Positions 1 to 8,131 of a stretch of DNA of 64,000 bases are shown in pieces. The position numbers and the translations under genes are program-made. Positions within the stretch are counted from its first letter, which is position 1. The number at the start of each line of letters is the position of its first letter. Origin of the DNA: Rhodococcoides kyotonense (GTDB lineage Bacteria; Actinomycetota; Actinomycetes; Mycobacteriales; Mycobacteriaceae); contig NZ_LVHI01000023.1 in the NCBI RefSeq assembly GCF_001645385.1, positions 1 through 64,000 of the forward strand, in the 5' to 3' direction. Under the pieces are notes generated by a model, which was not told the DNA's origin, ran no database searches, and worked only from the letters and a program-made list of their open reading frames with translations.

Positions 1-26
1 GGGCGGTTTCAAGCGGTCGCTGCACC
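1..26. repeat. IS30 left terminal inverted repeat
   Basis: Begins gggcggtttcaagcggtcg and matches the reverse complement of 1364-1389 with three mismatches. The transposase stop codon (9-11) lies inside it. The first base of the window coincides with the apparent IS end. Confidence 0.85.
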
Positions 27-1328
27 AATGAGCTCTGCGAACTTTTCCAACGGTGGTCTGTAGCCTAGCGTCGCCCTGGGGCGCTCGTTCAATTCCAGGG
101 TGACGCGGCGCAGTTCCTCGGGTGAATGCACCGACAGGTCCGTTCCCTTCGGAAAGTACTGACGCAGAAGACCATTGGTGTTCTCGTTGGTTCCCCGTTG
201 CCACGGCGAGTGGGGATCGGCGAAGTAGATCGCGACACCGGTCGCCGCGGTGATCTCCGCATGCGACCGCATCTCGAAGCCTTGATCCCAGGTCACAGAC
301 TGTTTCAGCAGCTCAGGCAGGGTGTTCATGGCCTCGATCATGGCGTCGCGGACCTGTACTGCGCCGTGGCCGTCCGGCAGATGCAACAGCAGCGTCGTGC
401 GAGTGGTGCGCTCGACGAGGGTGCCGATCGCGGACTTGTTGTTCTTGCCCATGATCAGATCGCCCTCCCAGTGGCCTGGGATTTTCCTGCTTTCGACCTC
501 GTCGGGCCGGTCGGCGATACCTACCTTGTCCGGGATGTGCCGGGCGTTCTTCGACTTCGCGACGCGGCCATGCGGTTTGCGGAACGTGCGGCCCGTACGC
601 AGGGCTTTGTCGACTTCTTTCTTCAATCCTCCTCGTGGAAGCACGTAGATTGCCTTGTAGATCGTCTCGTGCGACACCTGCATCTCCGGTCGATCGGGGT
701 ACTTCTGTTTCAGTGTCTCCGAGATCTGCTGCGGTGACCACTTCTTCTGCAGCCCGGCGATCACCTCGCCCCGCAGTTCCTGATTGACGACCAGCTTCGA
801 CTCCTTCGGTCGCCGAACCGCATCATCTGCGCGGCGTTGCGCCGAGACAGCGCGGTAGCTGCCGTCGACGTTGCTGTGGTGTTTGATCTCGTACGAGATG
901 ACCGTGTGATTGCGACCGATGTCGCGACCAATCTGCCTGAGCGACAGTTTGTTTCGAACACCGATCTCGATCTCGACTCGGTCCTCCAACCTCAACGCCG
1001 GCCCGAAGGACACACGAACCTTCTCTCGATCGATGCCGGCCCTCTCATCGCGCCAGCGATAACCGGTCTTGCGCCTGACCCCATGCGCTTCGCTGGCCTT
1101 CTTTATCGGCACCCCGGAATCGATCATGGCGTAGAAGCTATCGCGCACTTCCTCCGATTTGCCCCGCGTTCTACCCACGACACACCACCTACTTCTTCCT
1201 GGTCGGGAGCGGTGGTGCATCGACCGCTTGAGACTGCCCTCGCTGGCCTTCTTTATCGGCACCCCGGAATCGATCATGGCGTAGAAGCTATCGCGCACTT
1301 CCTCCGATTTGCCCCGCGTTCTACCCAC
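9..1328 (-). CDS. IS30-family transposase with repeated N-terminus
   Basis: DDE transposase that cuts and joins the IS ends. An N-terminal helix-turn-helix region contains RQIGRDIGRNHTVISYEI, followed by the IS30 catalytic core: HWEGDLIMG (first Asp), WDQGFEM (second Asp) and RGTNENTNGLLRQYFPKG (Glu). The open frame runs back to an ATG at 1409 outside the IS, which is unlikely to be native. I chose GTG at 1328, which has an AGGAAGAAGTAGG ribosome site just upstream. Because of the tandem duplication the same GTG and ribosome site recur at 1178, giving a 389-residue protein without the repeated block; that is probably the ancestral form. No frameshift is visible, so it may be active. Confidence 0.88.
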   Translation of the reverse strand: MGRTRGKSEEVRDSFYAMIDSGVPIKKASEGSLKRSMHHRSRPGRSRWCVVGRTRGKSEEVRDSFYAMIDSGVPIKKASEAHGVRRKTGYRWRDERAGIDREKVRVSFGPALRLEDRVEIEIGVRNKLSLRQIGRDIGRNHTVISYEIKHHSNVDGSYRAVSAQRRADDAVRRPKESKLVVNQELRGEVIAGLQKKWSPQQISETLKQKYPDRPEMQVSHETIYKAIYVLPRGGLKKEVDKALRTGRTFRKPHGRVAKSKNARHIPDKVGIADRPDEVESRKIPGHWEGDLIMGKNNKSAIGTLVERTTRTTLLLHLPDGHGAVQVRDAMIEAMNTLPELLKQSVTWDQGFEMRSHAEITAATGVAIYFADPHSPWQRGTNENTNGLLRQYFPKGTDLSVHSPEELRRVTLELNERPRATLGYRPPLEKFAELIGAATA

Positions 1329-1389
1329 GACACACCACCTACTTCTTCCTGGTCGGGAGCGGTGGTGCATCGACCGCTTGAGACTGCCC
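1090..1389. repeat. Perfect 150-bp tandem duplication inside the IS
   Basis: Bases 1090-1239 and 1240-1389 are identical with no mismatch, and identity stops at both edges. The unit ends exactly at the outer boundary of the right inverted repeat. Because 150 is divisible by three, the transposase frame stays open and a 50-residue N-terminal block is repeated. The lack of divergence means the event is recent, or is an assembly artefact. Confidence 0.95.
1364..1389. repeat. IS30 right terminal inverted repeat (outer copy)
   Basis: Its reverse complement begins gggcagtctcaagcggtcg. An identical inner copy lies at 1214-1239 as part of the 150-bp duplication, so the element carries two possible right ends. 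Confidence 0.85.
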
Positions 1390-1430
1390 AGAGTGACCGG
1401 ATGTGACATTCGGTCGGAGGGGCGGAGAGC

Positions 1431-2333
1431 TCAGACCCGCCCGAAGTTCGACGACAGTTCCCCGAGGATCTCGTCCCACAGAGGCCGCGGGAGGTCGTGG
1501 CCCATTCCGTCGATGAGGTGCAGCCTGGAATTCTTCGCCGCTCGGGCGACGGCTTTTCCACCGGTGGGCCGCATCAGCCGATCGGCGCGGCCGTGGACGA
1601 CGACGGTCGGCCCTGCGATCTGCGTGGTGTATCGCCGCAGGCTTCCCGTGCCGGTGACCGCAGCCATCTGACGTAGTGCGCCTGCGGGACAGTAGTTGCG
1701 GTCGTACATCTGGCCCGCGGTCTCGAGGAGTTCGTCCATCGGCGTCGGGTAGGCCGGGCTGCCGATGATGCGCCGCGTGTTCGCGGAGTGCCGAACGATC
1801 TCCTCGCGCGACGCTCCTGGCCCTGGCCCCTTCATGAGCGGGATCAGGGCGCGCGGATCGGGCGGCGGTAGAAACGCTTCGTTGGTGCTGGAGAAGATGA
1901 TCGCGGTGCTGAGCACTCGGTCCGGGTACAGCCCCGACAGAATTTGTGCGATCATTCCGCCCATCGATGCTCCGACGACGTGCACTCGGTCGATGTCGAG
2001 GTAGTCGAGCAACCCGATTGCGTCGGCTGTCATGTCCAGCAGCGTGTAGGGCACGGTGCTGGGTGCGCCGAGTCCGGTTCGCAGCAGTCGTAGCAGCGCC
2101 GAACCCTGGATGCGCATTGCGTCCATCTTGGTCGACAAGCCGATGTCGCGGTTGTCGAACCTGATCACTCGGAAACCCATGTCGACGATGCGTTCGCAGA
2201 ACTCGTTGGGCCACAACGTCATCTGCGCACTGAGACCCATGATCATCAGCACGGCGGGATCGTCGGGGTTGCCCATGTCCTCGTACGCGATGTCGAGCGA
2301 GTTCGACGCCGCGAAGCCGGTTCGGGTCTGCAC
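1431..2333 (-). CDS. lipG: Alpha/beta hydrolase, LipG-like
   Basis: A 300-residue alpha/beta-hydrolase. The nucleophile elbow GASMGG (Ser about residue 123), HGRADRL (acid) and GMGHDLPRP (histidine) give a complete triad in the usual order. The RFDNRDIGLS segment before the elbow is typical of the aclacinomycin-methylesterase/LipG type of esterase. Length and position beside rplJ fit mycobacterial LipG, but the substrate is unknown. The GTG start at 2333 has an AAGAAGG ribosome site. It lies 12 bp behind the CocE-type gene and is probably co-transcribed with it. No signal peptide is seen. Confidence 0.8.
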   Translation of the reverse strand: MQTRTGFAASNSLDIAYEDMGNPDDPAVLMIMGLSAQMTLWPNEFCERIVDMGFRVIRFDNRDIGLSTKMDAMRIQGSALLRLLRTGLGAPSTVPYTLLDMTADAIGLLDYLDIDRVHVVGASMGGMIAQILSGLYPDRVLSTAIIFSSTNEAFLPPPDPRALIPLMKGPGPGASREEIVRHSANTRRIIGSPAYPTPMDELLETAGQMYDRNYCPAGALRQMAAVTGTGSLRRYTTQIAGPTVVVHGRADRLMRPTGGKAVARAAKNSRLHLIDGMGHDLPRPLWDEILGELSSNFGRV

Positions 2334-2345
2334 GATGACCTTCTT

Positions 2346-4310
2346 TCACCAACCGGGTGTGCCGAGCAGCGGGACGACGAGGAAGCTGGGCTCGTCGGCG
2401 TCGAGAACGACGTCCTGTCTGCGGCCCCTCGTGCGCAGCAGGTCGGGGAGTATCGGCATGAATCGTGGTGCGTCGGTCGCGAATACGTCGACGCGGAGGC
2501 GGTGACCTACTCGGACGACGGCCTCGGTCGTCAGCAGGTCGATGTCGAGAATCACCGGCTCGCCCACGGGCACATCCAGCATGGAGGCCTCGGTCAACGG
2601 GTGGTGCGGCTTGGTGTAGTCCCCGTTCGGCGCGAAGAGGGACTTCTCGTCGTCGATGGCCCGACGGGAGGTCAACAGTGCACCGTTCGTGATGACCGTC
2701 GAGGTGCCGTCGGGTGCGACGTCGCAGACCATGATGGCCCACAACGCTTCTCGCGCATGGCACACGACCTGCATGTGCAGATTCATCGGGCCGGAGACGA
2801 CCGTGTCCGCGTGGGCAGGGCCGGTGGTGAACGTGGCGGCGGCGCCTTCCGCGAAGCGATTGTCGTAGGTGAACCCGCCGCCGAACACCGCGGTGATCCC
2901 GGCCAACACCTGCGTCGTGTCACGAGACACCGTCGGGCGAAGAGACGGACGAACGGTGAAGATTCCGCTGGATCCGTCGGGCGTGCCGACGAGACTGCCG
3001 TCGGCTACTGCATGCGCGGCGACGCCGGAAGTCTTGGCAGAGAGGTAGAGCCGCGTCGGCTGCGCGTGAGGAGCGGGAAATCGCCCATGCGCTGTCCACG
3101 TACCGCCCTGACTGCGGAGAGTGACGGGTCCGTACTTCTCGATTCCGTTGTCCTCGTCGCGGAGCCAACGATCGAACCAAGCGCGTTCGAGCACGTCGAG
3201 ACGAGGTGGGAACCCCGGTCGTCCGAAACCGATCCCCGGATTGCCGTGATAGCCGTCGCCGACGAGAAGCTGTTTGTGGCCGCGTTCGAGCGCGAGCCGG
3301 TTGTAGATGTCGGGGGCCGAGCCTCCGAAGATGTCGTGCCAGCATCCGTAGACGAAGGTGGGTACGTCGATCTGTTCGATGTCGGCGTCGATGTTGTCGT
3401 AGTAGGGGTCGTCGTAGATTCTCGTGTCACCGCCGGTCAGGAATCCTCTGGCGAGATCGAGCATGTGAGTGGCGGGGGAGGACGCGCGATCTCGGAGCCA
3501 GGTGACGACGTCGAGGCCCTGCAGCGACGGCACCCATTTGAGCCCGTTCACGGTCGTCAACCACAGCTGTATGAAGAAGGACGGCGCACCGCCGGTCGCG
3601 AAGATCTCACGAACGATGTCGACCGATCCTTCGACGGCGAACACCGCCTCTAGCCCGTTCGGCCTCTTCGCTGCGGCCTGCAGTGCGTTGATCGCCGAGT
3701 ACGAGATGCCCGTCATTCCGACGCGGCCGTTGCTCCACGGCTGGGAGGCACTCCATTCGATGATCTCGATGGAATCCAGCTGCTCTCGATTGCCGAGAAC
3801 ATCCCACTTGCCTGCCGACGACCCGGTGCCTCGTGCGTCGACGATGACCTGGACGTACCCGCTGCGGATCAGGTGACGATTGACCGACAACAGATCGGCT
3901 GCACCGCCGTCGACGATGCGGGTTATCTCCGTGATCCCTTCGAAGGGGGTGCCGCTGAGGTCGAGTCGGCGCGAGAGCCCACGGAGTGCTCGACCCAGCA
4001 CGGGCGTCCCGAGAAGCGCATCGATGCCCGTCACGAGGCCCTTGTTGTACGGCGTGATGTTCAGAACCACCGGAAGCGGGGTCGCGACGGCAACTCCTGC
4101 GACATCGGCGGGGCGAAAGACGTCCGCCCGTAGAACGGTCCCGTCGCTCATCGTGATCGGAACGTTCGACGCTCGTGCGATCTCGGGATAGCGGGGCGGT
4201 GCCTCGACGAGGTTGCGCCACGCGGTCGCTGCGTCGCCACCGCTGGGGTCGCGTACTCGCTCCTGGGCGTGCCCAGGACGCAGGAGGGGACGTGGCTGCG
4301 CTGCCGTCAT
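2346..4310 (-). CDS. CocE/NonD family hydrolase
   Basis: A 654-residue member of the CocE/NonD X-Pro dipeptidyl-peptidase-like serine hydrolases. The N-terminal catalytic domain has ITMSDGTVLRADVFRP, VDARGTGSS (oxyanion and substrate side) and the nucleophile motif GISYSA. The C-terminal part is the jelly-roll domain usual in this family (PVILDIDLLTTEAVVRVGHR). Family members hydrolyse esters or amides such as cocaine or beta-lactam esters; the substrate here is unknown. The frame is open to 4508, but the ATG at 4310 fits the family's N-terminus. It is first in a two-gene minus-strand operon with the lipG-like gene and divergent from rplJ. Confidence 0.82.
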   Translation of the reverse strand: MTAAQPRPLLRPGHAQERVRDPSGGDAATAWRNLVEAPPRYPEIARASNVPITMSDGTVLRADVFRPADVAGVAVATPLPVVLNITPYNKGLVTGIDALLGTPVLGRALRGLSRRLDLSGTPFEGITEITRIVDGGAADLLSVNRHLIRSGYVQVIVDARGTGSSAGKWDVLGNREQLDSIEIIEWSASQPWSNGRVGMTGISYSAINALQAAAKRPNGLEAVFAVEGSVDIVREIFATGGAPSFFIQLWLTTVNGLKWVPSLQGLDVVTWLRDRASSPATHMLDLARGFLTGGDTRIYDDPYYDNIDADIEQIDVPTFVYGCWHDIFGGSAPDIYNRLALERGHKQLLVGDGYHGNPGIGFGRPGFPPRLDVLERAWFDRWLRDEDNGIEKYGPVTLRSQGGTWTAHGRFPAPHAQPTRLYLSAKTSGVAAHAVADGSLVGTPDGSSGIFTVRPSLRPTVSRDTTQVLAGITAVFGGGFTYDNRFAEGAAATFTTGPAHADTVVSGPMNLHMQVVCHAREALWAIMVCDVAPDGTSTVITNGALLTSRRAIDDEKSLFAPNGDYTKPHHPLTEASMLDVPVGEPVILDIDLLTTEAVVRVGHRLRVDVFATDAPRFMPILPDLLRTRGRRQDVVLDADEPSFLVVPLLGTPGW

Positions 4311-4522
4311 GTATCCGATTGAACCGTCAAAATGCTCGGTTGTCCTGTGAGCGGCGATTGTTGTGCGCAGCTGACAGCAACGCTCGGGCAAACTTGGTGG
4401 GCAGTCACATCCGAAAACGGTGAGGCGCACTGTCGGGCCGTTTTGGCGTAGTGGCACTGCTCGAGGTACTGTTGCCGACGGTTCGGATGTGGAATGCATC
4501 CGGTCCACCCAATCGAGTTCTA

Positions 4523-4740
4523 CCCAAGACCGTTGGTCACCGCCTTCTCCAGGGAATGCGGTTGAAGGTCCGAGTTTCTCGGACGGCCCACGCAGGAGGA
4601 CGAGGTAAGGGACCTGTTCGACGGCGTCTTCGCGACGCTGTTCTCATGTCTACGCCCCGTGTGCTTCTTGCGCCGGGGCGTTCGTTGTTTCTGCCGGACC
4701 TCTCGCGATCGACATTACTTCCCACGAGAGGAGGCGAAGT
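4523..4740 (+). promoter_or_regulatory. Ribosomal protein L10 leader of rplJ-rplL
   Basis: The 430-bp divergent gap 4311-4740 holds no convincing gene. Its second half looks like an L10 autoregulatory leader. It has a cccaagaccgttggtcacc segment (4523-4541, GACC-GTT-GGTC), a 7-bp hairpin GTCCGAG-TTT-CTCGGAC (4568-4584), and an 8-bp hairpin ACGCCCCG/CGGGGCGT (4652-4659 with 4674-4681) followed by T-rich sequence. The ribosome site gaggagg is at 4729-4735. In known leaders L10-L12 binds this RNA to repress its own synthesis; the assignment here is by position and appearance. Confidence 0.5.
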
Positions 4741-5316
4741 ATGGCAAAGCCCGAAAAGGTCTCGGCAGTATCCGAGATCACCGAACAGTTCAAGGGTTCG
4801 ACGGCTGCCGTCGTCACGGAATACCGTGGCCTGTCGGTGTCCGGTCTGACTCAGCTCCGGCGTGCGCTCGGCGAAGGTGCCACGTACTCCGTCGCCAAGA
4901 ACACCCTGGTCAAGCGCGCTGCTGCCGAAGCCGGCATCACCGGGCTGGACGAGTTGTTCGTCGGACCGACCGCCATTGCATTCATCAAGGGCGAGCCGGT
5001 CGACGCTGCGAAGGCCATCAAGGCGTTCGCAAAGGACAACAAGGCCTTGGTCGTCAAGGGCGGCTACATGGACGGCGCGACGCTGTCCGTGGACGAGATC
5101 AACAAGATCGCGGACCTCGAGTCCCGCGAGATCTTGCTGGCAAAGCTCGCAGGTGCCATGAAGGGCAACCTGTCGAAGGCTGCCGGCCTGTTCAACGCTC
5201 CGGCGTCGCAGGTTGCACGTCTGGCCCAGGCATTGGCAGACAAGAAGGCCACCGAGGCACCGGCTTCTGCCGCTGCCGAGGCACCGGCAGAAGCAGACGC
5301 TCCCGCCGAAAGCTGA
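4741..5316 (+). CDS. rplJ: 50S ribosomal protein L10
   Basis: A 191-residue L10, the base of the ribosomal stalk that anchors L12 dimers. The N-terminal globular domain shows [20 protein letters not shown] and [11 protein letters not shown], followed by the C-terminal helix region ([20 protein letters not shown]) that binds L12. An Ala/Pro/Glu-rich tail extends the C-terminus, as is common in actinobacteria. The ATG has a strong gaggagg ribosome site. rplL follows after 81 bp and both end at one terminator. Confidence 0.97.
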   Translation: MAKPEKVSAVSEITEQFKGSTAAVVTEYRGLSVSGLTQLRRALGEGATYSVAKNTLVKRAAAEAGITGLDELFVGPTAIAFIKGEPVDAAKAIKAFAKDNKALVVKGGYMDGATLSVDEINKIADLESREILLAKLAGAMKGNLSKAAGLFNAPASQVARLAQALADKKATEAPASAAAEAPAEADAPAES

Positions 5317-5397
5317 TCCGCACTTTTCAGCGAACAGCTACACACCACCACCTGTGTCGCGGATCAGCGACTCGGTACTAAAGGAAGGACCGCCACC

Positions 5398-5787
5398 ATG
5401 GCGAAGCTCAGCACCGAAGAATTGCTCGACCAGTTCAAGGAGCTCACCCTCCTCGAGCTCAGCGAGTTCGTGAAGGCATTCGAGGAGACCTTCGAGGTCA
5501 CCGCAGCTGCTCCCGTCGCCGTCGCCGCTGCAGGCGCTCCGGCTGCCGGTGGCGCTGACGCTGCCGAGGAGCAGGACGAGTTCGACGTCGTCCTCGAGTC
5601 GGCCGGCGACAAGAAGATCCAGGTCATCAAGGTCGTCCGTGAGGTCGTTTCCGGCCTCGGCCTGAAGGAAGCCAAGGACCTCGTCGAGAGCGCTCCGAAG
5701 GCCATCCTGGAGAAGGTTGCCAAGGACGCAGCCGACGCTGCCAAGGAGAAGCTGGAAGCAGCCGGCGCCAAGATCACCGTCAAGTAA
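5398..5787 (+). CDS. rplL: 50S ribosomal protein L7/L12
   Basis: A 129-residue L7/L12 stalk protein. The N-terminal dimerisation domain ([20 protein letters not shown]) is followed by an Ala/Gly-rich hinge (about residues 38-57) and the C-terminal factor-binding domain with [21 protein letters not shown]. It recruits and activates translational GTPases. The ribosome site aaaggaagg lies upstream of the ATG. It is the last gene of the rplJ-rplL unit. Confidence 0.98.
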   Translation: MAKLSTEELLDQFKELTLLELSEFVKAFEETFEVTAAAPVAVAAAGAPAAGGADAAEEQDEFDVVLESAGDKKIQVIKVVREVVSGLGLKEAKDLVESAPKAILEKVAKDAADAAKEKLEAAGAKITVK

Positions 5788-5823
5788 TTCTTGCCGGGCC
5801 GATCACGGTCTGTCGCTTCATCG

Positions 5824-5870
5824 AAAGAGGGCCACCTCCCGTACGGGAGGTGGCCCTCTTTCTTTCGTCC
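5824..5870 (+). terminator. Strong intrinsic terminator after rplL
   Basis: A perfect 38-bp palindrome (5824-5861), 19 bp per arm with the sequence centred on gtac, is followed by ctttcg. It lies 36 bp past the rplL stop and separates the ribosomal unit from the Mce operon. Confidence 0.9.
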
Positions 5871-6032
5871 GTGCAGCGTCGTGTCGATGCGGAGCGGTCG
5901 GAAGCGCCATATTCTGTGGTCTGTCACAGTGCCGACACGTTGGTTTTCGTCACAAATCCGGCGAGTCGTACGCGTGTCTCAGTGACATGAGTCACACTAA
6001 GCTCAGGATCTCGGCCCGCCTCGGGGATTTTA

Positions 6033-6046
6033 TTACTGGGCAGTAA
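6033..6046. promoter_or_regulatory. Palindromic operator candidate upstream of mceG
   Basis: TTACTG-GG-CAGTAA, a perfect 6-bp inverted repeat, lies 82 bp before the mceG start in a 267-bp gap. Near-palindromes of this shape are typical TetR-type operators in actinobacterial lipid genes. A second, weaker inverted repeat GTGAC-ATGA-GTCAC lies just upstream. No regulator gene is adjacent. Confidence 0.4.
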
Positions 6047-6128
6047 GCTCCTGTGTCGGTGCGGACACTCGTATGCGATAGAGTGACCGGGCCCACATCC
6101 GGTGATGTGTACGAACTTGGAGGTCAGA

Positions 6129-7325
6129 GTGGGAGTCGAGGTTTCGGTCGAGGGTCTGACCAAGTCTTTCGGTGTTCAGAAGATTTGGCAGGACGTATCG
6201 CTGACGCTGCCGTCGGGAGAGGTCAGTGCACTCCTCGGGCCGTCCGGCACCGGCAAGTCGGTGTTCCTGAAGTCCCTGATCGGTCTGCTGCGGCCCGAGC
6301 AGGGCAAGATTTTCATCGACGGAACCGACATCCTGCAGTGCTCGTCGCGTGAGCTCTACGAGATCCGCAAGCTGTTCGGCGTGCTGTTCCAGGACGGCGC
6401 TCTGTTCGGGTCGATGAATCTGTACGACAACGTCGCGTTCCCGCTTCGCGAGCACACCAAGAAGAGCGAATCTGACATCCGCAAAATCGTGATGGAGAAG
6501 CTGGAGCTGACGGGCCTCGTCGGCGCCGAGGACAAGCTTCCCGGTGAGATCTCCGGCGGTATGCGCAAGCGCGCAGGTCTGGCCCGTGCCCTCGTGCTCG
6601 ATCCCGAGATCATCCTCGTCGACGAGCCGGACTCCGGTCTCGACCCGGTGCGCACCACGTACATTTCGCAGACGTTGATCGACATCAACGCCGAGATCGA
6701 TGCGACCATTCTCATCGTGTCCCACAACATCAACCTCGCGCGGACGGTGCCGGACAACATCGGCATGCTGTTCCGTCGCCAGTTGGTCATGTTCGGTCCC
6801 CGTGAGGTCCTGTTGACCAGCGAGGAACCCGTCGTCAAGCAGTTCTTGAACGGCACGATGATCGGCCCGATCGGCATGTCCGAGGAGAAGGACGAGGCGC
6901 AGATGGCGCACGAGCAGGCGCTCGTCGACGCCGGACACCATGCGGGCGGCGTCGACGACGTCGAAGGAATCGTGCCGCAGATGAAGGCGACGCCCGGGAC
7001 GCCGGTTCGCCAGGCCGTTGCTCGCCGGCAGGAAAGGGTGCGACGCATCATGCACACGCTGCCGCACAGCGCGCAGGTCGCCATCCAGGAAGACCTCGAC
7101 GCGACCAACTCGTCTCAGCAGGTTCCCGCCTATGCAGGACAGAGCTACGACGACGGCTCCGGTTACCAGCAGCAGTACGACCAGACCGGCTACGAGCAAG
7201 CGGGATACGACCAGCAAGCGGGCTACGACAATTCCGGGTACGAGCAGACCGGCTACGACAACTCGGGCTACGACACCGGATACAGCGACCAGGGCCGCGG
7301 CTCGTCGCAGGGGCGGGGACAGTAA
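6129..7325 (+). CDS. mceG: Mce transporter ATPase MceG (Mkl), with Tyr/Gly/Gln-rich tail
   Basis: ABC ATPase of the MlaF/MceG type that powers Mce lipid import. Walker A GPSGTGKS is at residues 37-44, the Q-loop at LFQDG, the signature ISGGMRKRAG at 141-150, Walker B ILVDEPDSGLD near 162 and the H-loop at VSHN. A post-ATPase extension as in MceG follows. I chose GTG 6129 because GGAGG (6119-6123) sits at the right spacing. The last roughly 70 residues are unusual low-complexity sequence with recurring GYDQ/GYEQ/GYDNSGY units. The gene heads the operon, with yrbEA starting 5 bp after its stop. Confidence 0.93.
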   Translation: MGVEVSVEGLTKSFGVQKIWQDVSLTLPSGEVSALLGPSGTGKSVFLKSLIGLLRPEQGKIFIDGTDILQCSSRELYEIRKLFGVLFQDGALFGSMNLYDNVAFPLREHTKKSESDIRKIVMEKLELTGLVGAEDKLPGEISGGMRKRAGLARALVLDPEIILVDEPDSGLDPVRTTYISQTLIDINAEIDATILIVSHNINLARTVPDNIGMLFRRQLVMFGPREVLLTSEEPVVKQFLNGTMIGPIGMSEEKDEAQMAHEQALVDAGHHAGGVDDVEGIVPQMKATPGTPVRQAVARRQERVRRIMHTLPHSAQVAIQEDLDATNSSQQVPAYAGQSYDDGSGYQQQYDQTGYEQAGYDQQAGYDNSGYEQTGYDNSGYDTGYSDQGRGSSQGRGQ

Positions 7326-7330
7326 GGGCT

Positions 7331-8125
7331 ATGGGGGGTTCCAAGAAATCCGCGCTCGCACCGGCTAGCGCAGCACTGACGCAAGCCGGAAATATCGTCG
7401 AATTGTTGGTGGACGTCGTCCGCAACACGTTCAGGCGCCCGTTCCAGCTTCGCGAGTTCATCGAGCAGGCATGGTTCATCGCCAGCGTCACGATCCTGCC
7501 GACGGCACTCGTGGCCATTCCGTTCGGTGCCGTCGTGTCGCTGCAGACAGGCTCGTTGATCAAGCAGCTCGGAGCCGAGTCGTTCACCGGCGCCGCCAGC
7601 GTGCTCGCCGTCATCCAGCAGGGCAGTCCGATCGTGACGGCGCTGTTGATCGCCGGCGCCGCCGGGTCGGCCGTGACAGCAGACCTCGGGTCGCGCACCA
7701 TCCGCGAGGAGATCGACGCGATGCGGGTGCTCGGTATCGATCCGATCCAGCGCCTCGTCGTTCCTCGTGTCCTTGCGATGATTCTCGTGGCCCTGCTGCT
7801 GAACGGTCTCGTGTCCGTCGTCGGCATCGCGGGCGGCTACTTCTTCAACGTCGTGCTGCAGGGCGGAACTCCCGGCGCGTACCTGGCGTCCTTCTCGGCG
7901 CTCGCGCAGTTGCCCGACCTCTACGTCGCGGAGTTGAAGGCTGCCATCTTCGGCTTGATCGCGGGAATCATCGCGTCGTACAAGGGTCTCAACCCGAATC
8001 CCGGCCCGAAGGGGGTCGGTGAGGCAGTGAATCAGACGGTCGTCATCACGTTCCTGTTGCTGTTCTTTGCCAACCTCATTCTCACCCTGGTGTATCTCCA
8101 GGTCGTGCCGGCGAAGGGAAGCTGA
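7331..8125 (+). CDS. yrbEA: MlaE/YrbE-family permease A
   Basis: A 264-residue integral membrane permease of the MlaE family. It has several hydrophobic helices and the conserved segment REEIDAMRVLGIDP, the EExDA-type cytoplasmic coupling motif that contacts the ATPase. With the following YrbE-B it should form the transmembrane channel of the Mce complex. The start has an AAGGG ribosome site. It is spaced 5 bp from mceG and 6 bp from yrbEB. Confidence 0.92.
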   Translation: MGGSKKSALAPASAALTQAGNIVELLVDVVRNTFRRPFQLREFIEQAWFIASVTILPTALVAIPFGAVVSLQTGSLIKQLGAESFTGAASVLAVIQQGSPIVTALLIAGAAGSAVTADLGSRTIREEIDAMRVLGIDPIQRLVVPRVLAMILVALLLNGLVSVVGIAGGYFFNVVLQGGTPGAYLASFSALAQLPDLYVAELKAAIFGLIAGIIASYKGLNPNPGPKGVGEAVNQTVVITFLLLFFANLILTLVYLQVVPAKGS

Positions 8126-8131
8126 CCCGCA

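Larger units (their letters stand above)
1..1389 (-). mobile_element. IS30-family insertion sequence with duplicated right end
   Basis: The element is bounded by 26-bp terminal inverted repeats at 1-26 and 1364-1389 (23 of 26 match) and holds one transposase gene on the minus strand. A second perfect copy of the right repeat lies at 1214-1239 because the right-hand 150 bp are tandemly duplicated. The original right end was probably 1239. The left flank lies outside the window, so target-site duplication cannot be tested. It sits 41 bp past the 3' end of the lipG-like gene and interrupts no visible reading frame. Confidence 0.9.
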
